A stretch of DNA of 5,692 bases from a bacterium. Lineage in GTDB: Bacteria > Chlamydiota > Chlamydiia > Chlamydiales > FEN-1388. A model generated the notes under the pieces. It was not told the DNA's origin. It saw nothing but the letters and a program-made list of their open reading frames with translations, and did not search any database. Shown here in pieces: positions 1 to 5,692 of this stretch. The stretch is from positions 1 through 5,692 of the forward strand of contig JAJZPP010000054.1 in assembly GCA_021811115.1 (NCBI GenBank). Direction: 5' to 3'. How positions within the stretch are numbered: position 1 is the stretch's first letter; every line of letters starts with the position of its first letter. The position numbers and the translations under genes were made by a program.

Positions 1-2
1 AG

Positions 3-104
3 CGCCTCTCCTTTGGCGCTAGCCTCTGCGCTGATGAAAAGATGCAAACGTGGGGTGCGCGAAGTGTTTTCTACCCGATCTTCCTCAACTTCTTGAGCAC
101 TTAG
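3..104 (+). CDS. C-terminal end of an unrecognised protein (partial, tentative)
   Basis: A + strand frame is open from the left edge to a TAG at 102-104 and gives 33 residues ending YPIFLNFLST. I do not recognise the protein. The support is indirect: its codons end mostly in C (ctc, ttc, tac, atc, aac, agc), as in recC further right, and its stop overlaps the stop of the convergent transporter gene (the TTAG at 101-104 holds both stops), a common tail-to-tail arrangement. There is no start in the window, so the frame would belong to a gene lying mostly to the left. Against it, one - strand frame and another + strand frame are also open over most of these 100 bases, so chance cannot be excluded. 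No function is proposed. Confidence 0.4.
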   Translation, partial: RLSFGASLCADEKMQTWGARSVFYPIFLNFLST

Positions 105-1798
105 TCTAACTCCACCTCTTCAATGCAGGCTGAGCGGATAGGTTGCGACGGGATCTTTTCCGACGTGGCGAGGGGGAAAAATCGTAAATTAAATTCTGGA
201 GAGCAGGCGTTCCTCAACAAGTGCGTCTCCTCTGCTATAGTACGTTGGGAGCAAAAAATAGCAATCGAAGTGCCACGTGCCACCGCATGGCGAATGTTCT
301 CAGCATACTCGCCTTCTGGCATGATCTCCTGAATATCATGGATCTCCTGGATCGAAATGAGCCTTCGCAGGAGTGAGGCGGGGAAGGGTGGAGTGGACTG
401 GGGGGCCACCGTGTAGACACGCATGCGGAGCCGCTGGGAGGCGAGCAACACCATGACCCACGGCCAGAACGAATGTGGGACGATGAAGATGGAGGGCTTA
501 TCGAGCGGAATGAGCATCTTTCCCTTTAAATCGACCCGAAAGAAAAAATAATTAGAGAGTAAGCAAAAAAAACGAATCACATAACCCGACATCGAAAAGA
601 AGATGAAGGCCGCAATGATCAACGTAGTAATCCCAATGATAGTAAACCCAGTATCAGGTCTGACCCCCATCACCTCACTGAGAACGTACATAGAGAGAGC
701 GGAGAGAAGAACACCTGCAAATCCAAGGACGTTACCGGTCGCTACAATTTGTCCACGACGGGTCCTGGGACTGGCCACCTGAATGTAGGAGTCGAGAGGC
801 ACAAGGTAAAGCCCCCCAAACAGTCCGACACAGAAGATGAGCAACAGGACTGTAGAGAGCGATCCAGAGTAGTAATCGAGCAAAAGAGAGGAGATGCCCA
901 TCCCAATGCCGCCCAATGGGACAAGACCAAATTCGACACTCTTGCCAGAGAGTTTTCCTGCGAGGAGCGAGCCGATTCCTATGCCAAAGGCGGTCAACAG
1001 GAACATGTAACCACCCTGCACATCGGTGAGGTGGAGCACGTTCATCGCGTACGGAATCATGTTGAGCTGAACATACGATCCAATGAAGAGGAAGAACGCC
1101 GATCCCAAAACAGCTGAGAGCAACGAGGGTTCGCGGGAGATGATCCGCAAGTTGTTGCGCATCTCTGCAATGAGATTTGGGGTCACCTTTTTTGTCGAAC
1201 CGGCGGGAGGGGTGTGCTGGATCTTCACACTTACCAGAAGGGAACTGATAGAAAAGAGCGAGCAGATAGCGAGGGAGACAACGAAGTTGCGATTGGTGAC
1301 ATCGGCGAGGAAGGAGGCAAGAAACGTCCCAAAAATAATGGCCACATAGGAAGAGGAGGTCAACATGCCGTTGGCCTGGGATATCTCCTCTTTGGGCACT
1401 ATTTCAGGTACAACGCCATACTTACACGGGCCAAAAATGGCACTATGGGTTGCCATCAGGAAGAGGGAAAGAAAAGAGAAGAACTCGCTCTGAGCGAAGA
1501 ACGACAGGACCCCAAAAAGAATGACGATGATTTCAGCAAGACGGGTGAAGACAATGATGCTGCGCTTACTGTACTTATCGGCTAAAATGCCAGCGGTTGT
1601 CGAGAGAAGTATGAAGGGCAGAACGTAAATGGCCCCAGCAATGGAAAGAATCTTGTTGCTCGACTGGGCCCCCTGCAGCTGAATAAAGCAGAACGCTAGG
1701 AGCAGCTTAAACGTATTGTCATTCATGGCTCCCACAAACTGACAGTAGTTTAAGTACCTAAATGAAGACCACCCATCCCGTTTTCCAAATAAACGCAT
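101..1798 (-). CDS. lplT: LplT/YgeD-family MFS transporter with a degenerate C-terminal acyltransferase-like domain
   Basis: 565 residues. Residues 1-410 form a 12-helix MFS transporter of the lysophospholipid transporter type. The first helix has Q20-F-V-G-A-M-N-D-N28, then FK. GPCKYGVVPE (123-132) and the following QANGM match the SPAKYGILGE/KANGL region of E. coli LplT, and GGLYLVPLDSYIQ (328-340) matches GGFFVVPLNALLQ. LplT flips lysophosphatidylethanolamine across the inner membrane for re-acylation by Aas. Residues about 420-565 look like the PlsC domain that follows the MFS part in LplT-Aas fusions (strand FFFRVDLKG, then IFIVPHS), but the HX4D motif reads H442-SFWP-W447 and the FPEG motif reads FCSQ (515-518). 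Catalysis therefore seems unlikely. There is no AMP-ligase part. The start ATG (1798-1796) has GGAG four bases upstream. The gene is divergent from recC. Chlamydial YgeD is of similar length, from memory. Substrate is inferred. Confidence 0.88.
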   Translation of the reverse strand: MRLFGKRDGWSSFRYLNYCQFVGAMNDNTFKLLLAFCFIQLQGAQSSNKILSIAGAIYVLPFILLSTTAGILADKYSKRSIIVFTRLAEIIVILFGVLSFFAQSEFFSFLSLFLMATHSAIFGPCKYGVVPEIVPKEEISQANGMLTSSSYVAIIFGTFLASFLADVTNRNFVVSLAICSLFSISSLLVSVKIQHTPPAGSTKKVTPNLIAEMRNNLRIISREPSLLSAVLGSAFFLFIGSYVQLNMIPYAMNVLHLTDVQGGYMFLLTAFGIGIGSLLAGKLSGKSVEFGLVPLGGIGMGISSLLLDYYSGSLSTVLLLIFCVGLFGGLYLVPLDSYIQVASPRTRRGQIVATGNVLGFAGVLLSALSMYVLSEVMGVRPDTGFTIIGITTLIIAAFIFFSMSGYVIRFFCLLSNYFFFRVDLKGKMLIPLDKPSIFIVPHSFWPWVMVLLASQRLRMRVYTVAPQSTPPFPASLLRRLISIQEIHDIQEIMPEGEYAENIRHAVARGTSIAIFCSQRTIAEETHLLRNACSPEFNLRFFPLATSEKIPSQPIRSACIEEVELD

Positions 1799-1866
1799 GA
1801 CACTCCGTGGTAAAGCATGATGTTGTGTATACTGTCCAATTTGCGCGTATAAAGCAAGTGGATAGA
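1799..1866. promoter_or_regulatory. Divergent intergenic region between the transporter and recC, with a shared near-symmetric TATA box
   Basis: These 68 bp separate the two divergent start codons if recC begins at 1867. A GTATAC palindrome at 1827-1832 provides a -10-like TATACT (1828-1833) on the + strand and TATACA (1831-1826) on the - strand. Starts of transcription about 7 bases beyond each would give leaders of roughly 20-30 bases to both genes. No good -35 hexamer stands at the proper distance on either strand. A second + candidate is TATAAA (1848-1853) with TTGTGT (1823-1828), spaced 19 bases, but it would leave almost no leader. Placement is inference from sequence alone; no operator or riboswitch was recognised. 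Confidence 0.35.
1803..1806 (-). promoter_or_regulatory. Shine-Dalgarno of the transporter gene
   Basis: Read on the - strand, GGAG is followed by TGTC and then the ATG at 1798-1796. Its presence supports that start for the transporter. It directly abuts the GTG at 1807 that would be the most upstream recC start, one reason for placing the recC start further down. Confidence 0.6.
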
Positions 1867-4497
1867 ATGCCTACTATCGTCGTCAGCAATGACGCAAATC
1901 AGCTGTGCACCGATCTTATCGATGAGATCAAAGCGATCGACCAGGATCGCCTCATCACGGCAACGATCGTTGTTCCCGAAGCCTCCATTCGCTCATGGCT
2001 CTGCCACGAACTTGCCAAACAGGGGCTCTCTATTTTGCGATTTGAGATTCTCATTATCGATGTGGTGTTCCAAAAAAGAGTCCCTACCCCTCTCATTCTC
2101 TTCGGTTTCACCGCCTTACAGTCCGGGTGGCTCGAGCAGCTGTGGTCACAGTGCACCTCTCTGTATGCTCTCTCACCATGCATGCTCTTTTGGGGAGATC
2201 TGTGCTCTGATGTGAAGGCAAGGAGCCTCCTCGCGAAGGCGCGCCAAAGTGGCGTCTCCCACCCTTCAGAGGAACGGCTCGAAGAGCTTCTCTTCGATCG
2301 CCACAGACTCCTCGCCAATAGCGGACACATCGGAAGAGAGTTCCTCCACCTCCTCGAAGAAAAACAGCCTGAGGGGACCAAAAATAGGTACGTTTTTCCC
2401 GATTCCCTCTGTATCCCCCCTTATACTGAGTACCTTCAGCCAGAAGTTATCATCGAAGAGCGCCACGCAACGCTCCTCGACTACGTGAAAGCTGACATGC
2501 TGCTACTCGTCGGAAAAGTCCCGAGTCGGACCCCCCTCATGAAGGATGGCTCCATAGAACTGCACGCCGCACCCACGCCGCTTCGAGAAGTAGAAGCGCT
2601 TCGAGAACGGCTCTCTCGAATGAGCCACCTCCAACCGGCCAGCGTGATTGTGCTCGTCTCCGACCTCGCTCGATATGCGGCCGCTATGGAAGAGGTGTTT
2701 GGCGGACAAAGAGGGCCCTTTTTTCAACTTATCGGATCCTACTCGCCAGATGGCCCCATCACAGCACTCCAAGGGCTCATTCGCCTGCTCTCCTCAAAAA
2801 ACAGCCTCTCCGAGTGGAGGGAGCTCCTCCACCATCCGCTCATCCAGCAGAAGTTATCGCTTTCTCCCCAGGATGCAGAAGCGTTACAGGGCTGGCTCAA
2901 AAAGAAAACCCCAGCTTGGGGGTTAAGCCATGAACACAGAGCCCGGTACTTACAGCAGCGGGGGATTGAGCCAAAGGGAAAAAACGGAGGAATAGCCGAC
3001 GAAAAAGAGGCGTTCCTCGCTACCTTCTTCACCCCACCCGATCAGTACTTCTCATGCTCAGACCTCCCAGCCATCGGGTCGTTCTGGCAGTTTCTCGCCC
3101 AGTTGGAACCGTTCACACTCGCTAAGGAAGCCCCGCTTTCCGAATGGAAAAACCTCTTCCTCAACCTGTCCGAAGGCCTCCTCACCACTGGCTCTGGATA
3201 CGAAGAGGAGGCGATAGGTGAGGCCCTCTCCTTACTTGAAGGGACTTCCCCAATTGCCTGGGATGAGGCCCAAACGCTCTTTTTTTCTCTGGTAGAGGCT
3301 GCCTACGACCGACGACACATCGATCTTAAAAGCCCCATGATTGTGGCAGAGCTGGGCCGATTTCAGCCATTTCCTGCAGAACTTGTCGCCATCCTGGGAG
3401 CCCAAGAAGGACAGCTCCCGCGATATAGCCGACACCACCTCCTGCGAAGGCTGCACAAGATGGCCGATCCGGCTCATTTGTCAAATATTTTTTTGGAACG
3501 GTACGCGCTTATTGAGGCGACCCTGTCGGCCAAAAACCTCTTCATCGGCTACCAGTCGATCGATTGCGCCACACAAACGCAGGTCCCGCTTGCCCCCGCG
3601 ATCACCGATATCTTCACCCACCTTGATGAGCGGTACCGCCTTGATGGGATTGCCCCCTCTACCGCCTTGAAAACAGGCCATGGCATGGAAAGACCATTCA
3701 GACAGGAGTTTGAAGCCAATAGATTCCCTAACATCGTCTTGAAAAAATCAGATGAGCGGTTCCTCAGAATAGATCCTCAAGCCTTAAAAAAGGCGGCCAA
3801 ATACCCTCTTGAACTGTACTACAAGGCGCATCTTGGATATGACACACCGTTTAAAGATGAGGATCCGCTCTTTGTAAAGCCATGGCAGGTAAAACAGGCG
3901 GTTCCCTCGTGGGCAACCCAACAGGTTGAGAACACTCTCACTGCCTTAGGCGCCACTTCTCCTCCCTACGATCTGCACCTCGTACCAACAGCCAAAGAGC
4001 CGTCGTTCGATGATATGAGGCGTCAGATCGTCTGCCCCACAATCCAGTGTAGTGAATCCATGGAACTCAGCGGTGTCTGGCCAGCCCTACGAATGGAAGG
4101 GACGGTGCTCATCCGCGAGGATTGGAAACGGGAGCTCTTCCAACAGTGGCCTGAAATTGTCTTTCGTTCCTCTATACAAAAGGCGTTTGGGGTACCGCTT
4201 CAACCACACCTCATTATCGTTTCGGAGAACAGAGTGCAAGCCATTGAAAGCCCAAAAGAGTTCAGCGATTGGATAGCCTTCGCCCATGAAGCGACAGTGA
4301 AGCCGTTTCCCTTTACGTTCGACATCGTCAAACGGCTGTGTGCTGAAAACGATGATGTGGTTTCTGCCATTCAGAGCCATGCAGAACAGGTCGGAGGGGT
4401 ATGGAGATTTGTAACGAATGATGAGATTCAAGAAAAGCTGCCGCTCTGGAAAGAATGGGCTCACAAGCTCTACACTCCATTTTTTGAGGCGTTATGA
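1867..4497 (+). CDS. recC: RecC subunit of RecBCD (exonuclease V), short form
   Basis: 876 residues from ATG 1867. RecC is the inactive-helicase subunit of RecBCD; it holds RecB and RecD, splits the strands and in E. coli reads Chi. Visible matches to E. coli RecC: SN near the N-terminus and the IVVPEASIRSWL strand-helix (34-45); LILFGFTAL (77-84) and SPC-x4-WGD (103-111); PLREVEALRERL (238-249) then VLVSDLARY and EVFG; VAELGRFQPFPAELVAILGAQEG (493-515) then LPR; FLERYALIEA (542-551); and the C-terminal domain ending in PFF. There is no Walker A, which separates it from AddB. A GTG at 1807 would add 20 residues with no counterpart in RecC and no ribosome site, whereas ATG 1867 aligns MPTIVVSN with MLRVYHSN. 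The protein is well below the usual 1000-1120 residues; about 130 are missing between residues 68 and 75. Its stop overlaps the recB start. Confidence 0.9.
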   Translation: MPTIVVSNDANQLCTDLIDEIKAIDQDRLITATIVVPEASIRSWLCHELAKQGLSILRFEILIIDVVFQKRVPTPLILFGFTALQSGWLEQLWSQCTSLYALSPCMLFWGDLCSDVKARSLLAKARQSGVSHPSEERLEELLFDRHRLLANSGHIGREFLHLLEEKQPEGTKNRYVFPDSLCIPPYTEYLQPEVIIEERHATLLDYVKADMLLLVGKVPSRTPLMKDGSIELHAAPTPLREVEALRERLSRMSHLQPASVIVLVSDLARYAAAMEEVFGGQRGPFFQLIGSYSPDGPITALQGLIRLLSSKNSLSEWRELLHHPLIQQKLSLSPQDAEALQGWLKKKTPAWGLSHEHRARYLQQRGIEPKGKNGGIADEKEAFLATFFTPPDQYFSCSDLPAIGSFWQFLAQLEPFTLAKEAPLSEWKNLFLNLSEGLLTTGSGYEEEAIGEALSLLEGTSPIAWDEAQTLFFSLVEAAYDRRHIDLKSPMIVAELGRFQPFPAELVAILGAQEGQLPRYSRHHLLRRLHKMADPAHLSNIFLERYALIEATLSAKNLFIGYQSIDCATQTQVPLAPAITDIFTHLDERYRLDGIAPSTALKTGHGMERPFRQEFEANRFPNIVLKKSDERFLRIDPQALKKAAKYPLELYYKAHLGYDTPFKDEDPLFVKPWQVKQAVPSWATQQVENTLTALGATSPPYDLHLVPTAKEPSFDDMRRQIVCPTIQCSESMELSGVWPALRMEGTVLIREDWKRELFQQWPEIVFRSSIQKAFGVPLQPHLIIVSENRVQAIESPKEFSDWIAFAHEATVKPFPFTFDIVKRLCAENDDVVSAIQSHAEQVGGVWRFVTNDEIQEKLPLWKEWAHKLYTPFFEAL
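4486..4489 (+). promoter_or_regulatory. Shine-Dalgarno of recB inside the recC end
   Basis: GAGG lies four bases before the recB ATG at 4494, within the last codons of recC. Together with the ATGA overlap (recB ATG 4494-4496, recC TGA 4495-4497) it indicates translational coupling, so that RecC and RecB are made in matched amounts. Confidence 0.6.
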
Positions 4498-5692
4498 GCT
4501 TTGATATCACCAAGCAAAACAGCTCATGGGGAAAACGGCTCTTCGTGGAAGCGTCAGCAGGAACAGGAAAGACGTTTCTCATCGAACACTACATAGTCCG
4601 CTCTCTTTTGTTCCATGGATTACAGATCGACAAGATGGCTCTCATTACCTTCACAAGGGCTGTTGCCAATGAACTGAAAACCCGACTGCGAAACACCTTC
4701 GAAACAACAGCCCAAGCGCTCCTCTCCCATCAGCCATCACACGACTACCTGACACCTATTCTAGAAGGGGAGGAACCGTCGTTAAAGAGATATGTCCGCA
4801 TCCTAGAAGAAGGGACAGCCTCCCTTTCGAGCGCCACCATTACGACGATCCATGGCTTTTGCGATACGCTCCTCTCAAAGTTCACTCAAGGTACAGAAGA
4901 GGGTTGGCTTTCCGACTATGAGAAAGAAGAATGGCTCACAGACTACCTACGAGAACAAGCGGTCCTCTCAGAACAGGAGTGGCATTTTCTGGCAAAGTCA
5001 GTCTCGTATGATCAAAAAAACCTCCTCGATCGGCTCCTGCTCGACCTGGAACAACAACAGAAGAATCTCATCTCAGAACCACTTTCAGGGGTGATCCACC
5101 GATTCAACGCCGATGCGAGCCGCGTGGCAGTCGCCCTTTCCCAAAAGGCCCTCACGTTTAGAGGCAATACGAGACGGGATGGATCGCTTCGAGAGGATAT
5201 TCAAGCGTACTTTGACGCCCTTGAAAAGCTCCTCATTGAAGGACCTTCAGATGGCCGAATGTACCCTCTTTACGGCTGGTCTCTGCCAGACCTTTTTGCT
5301 ATTCCGCTCGCGCGTTCTCCAACCTGTCCTAAAGAGACTTCAGAGCTAACCACAAGAGTTCTGACAGAACTGTGGCCATCCCTGCAGCCACATGTCGACG
5401 CAGAAGCGTTACTCGCAAAGCTCTCTGTCCATGCCGCTGCCGCCTTTCAACAGTTCTTAGTCTCATCAGGCAAGAAGACTCCCGACTCTCTTTTAGCCAA
5501 ACTGCTCTTACTCTCTGAAAAGCCGGATTTCCAACAGTTTGTGGCAAAAGAGATCTCCTGGCTTATTGTCGATGAATTTCAAGATACAGACGCTATTCAG
5601 TGGGCCATCTTCTCAAACCTCTTTCTCAATAACCCTGCATGGGATGGCCTCCTTCTCTTTGTGGGAGATCCAAAACAGGCTATTTATGGGTT
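4494..5692 (+). CDS. recB: RecB helicase-nuclease subunit of RecBCD, N-terminal part (cut by the window edge)
   Basis: 399 codons without a stop, running off the right end. RecB is the 3'-5' SF1A helicase and nuclease of RecBCD. Helicase motifs appear in order: Walker A in VEASAGTGKT (K26, T27); motif Ia TFTRAVANELKTRLR from T52; the motif Ib region TTIHGFC around H120; motif II IVDEFQDTD (D360, E361); motif III FVGDPKQAIYG from G391. These match E. coli RecB closely (EASAGTGKT, IDEFQDTD, GDPKQAIY). Motif II lies about 40 residues earlier than in E. coli, by memory, so the 1B or arm region is somewhat shorter. The ATG start overlaps the recC stop, and 19 residues precede the Walker A strand, which suits the family. 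The C-terminal helicase motifs and the nuclease domain lie outside the window, so whether the nuclease is intact cannot be judged. Confidence 0.95.
   Translation, partial: MSFDITKQNSSWGKRLFVEASAGTGKTFLIEHYIVRSLLFHGLQIDKMALITFTRAVANELKTRLRNTFETTAQALLSHQPSHDYLTPILEGEEPSLKRYVRILEEGTASLSSATITTIHGFCDTLLSKFTQGTEEGWLSDYEKEEWLTDYLREQAVLSEQEWHFLAKSVSYDQKNLLDRLLLDLEQQQKNLISEPLSGVIHRFNADASRVAVALSQKALTFRGNTRRDGSLREDIQAYFDALEKLLIEGPSDGRMYPLYGWSLPDLFAIPLARSPTCPKETSELTTRVLTELWPSLQPHVDAEALLAKLSVHAAAAFQQFLVSSGKKTPDSLLAKLLLLSEKPDFQQFVAKEISWLIVDEFQDTDAIQWAIFSNLFLNNPAWDGLLLFVGDPKQAIYG

Noticed and set aside
1..20. Perfect 6-bp inverted repeat AGCGCC / GGCGCT with an 8-base loop
   Set aside because: No T-tract follows on the + strand, and the - strand continuation is outside the window. 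It may be coding sequence, so it is not called a terminator.
84..97. Small hairpin CTCAA-cttc-TTGAG before the convergent stops
   Set aside because: A five-pair AT-containing stem with no T-tract is too weak to call a terminator.
1..119. Open - strand frame beyond the transporter stop, suggesting a frameshifted longer Aas fusion
   Set aside because: The transporter already ends where a PlsC-like domain would, its length suits chlamydial YgeD, and the open frame shows no recognisable acyltransferase or AMP-ligase sequence. It is too short to judge further.
749..1585. Two + strand frames of about 120 residues (749-1117 and 1214-1585)
   Set aside because: They are antisense to the MFS helices, very charged, of low complexity, and show no ribosome site or family resemblance. 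They are shadows of the transporter gene.
1807..1866. GTG at 1807 as the recC start, adding 20 residues
   Set aside because: It has no ribosome site, abuts the transporter's Shine-Dalgarno, removes the divergent promoter space, and the added residues have no counterpart in RecC, whereas ATG 1867 aligns with the E. coli N-terminus.
1899..2381. 160-residue - strand frame opposite recC
   Set aside because: It is rich in Ser and Arg, resembles no family, and lies opposite well-supported RecC coding sequence.
3626..3761. Repeated gatgagcggt at about 3626 and 3751
   Set aside because: A 10-base coincidence encoding DER in two parts of RecC; no longer repeat surrounds it.
4852..5349. Two + strand frames within recB (4852-5094 and 5113-5349)
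   Set aside because: The RecB frame is open throughout and carries ordered helicase motifs, so these are out-of-frame shadows. No frameshift in recB was found on translating it by eye.

Overview
The window carries a divergently arranged lipid-transport gene and a DNA-repair operon. From left to right it holds: (1) the last few codons of an unrecognised gene on the + strand (3-104, tentative); (2) a complete LplT/YgeD-type MFS transporter on the - strand (101-1798); (3) a short intergenic region of about 68 bp; (4) a complete but unusually short recC on the + strand (1867-4497); and (5) the first 399 codons of recB (4494 to the window edge), whose start overlaps the recC stop.

The order ygeD - recC - recB is, from memory, that of Chlamydia trachomatis (CT641, CT640, CT639). 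The proteins look diverged, and base composition seems close to balanced by eye rather than AT-rich as in Chlamydiaceae. The best guess is therefore a chlamydia-like bacterium (phylum Chlamydiota) outside Chlamydiaceae, probably host-associated. This is inference from gene order and family resemblance only.

RecC and RecB are two subunits of the RecBCD (exonuclease V) helicase-nuclease that processes double-strand ends for RecA. They are translationally coupled through an ATGA overlap, as expected for subunits made in equal amounts. No recD is visible. The transporter gene is read away from recC, and the two share an upstream region with a near-symmetric TATA box.

Two things deserve attention. 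First, the RecC N-terminus appears to have lost, in frame, about 130 residues relative to E. coli RecC; this segment contains several of the residues reported to recognise Chi and form the latch. Second, the transporter carries a C-terminal PlsC-like acyltransferase domain whose catalytic motifs look destroyed, suggesting a pseudoenzyme fused to a lysophospholipid flippase. I saw no mobile element, CRISPR array, RNA gene or clearly new system.
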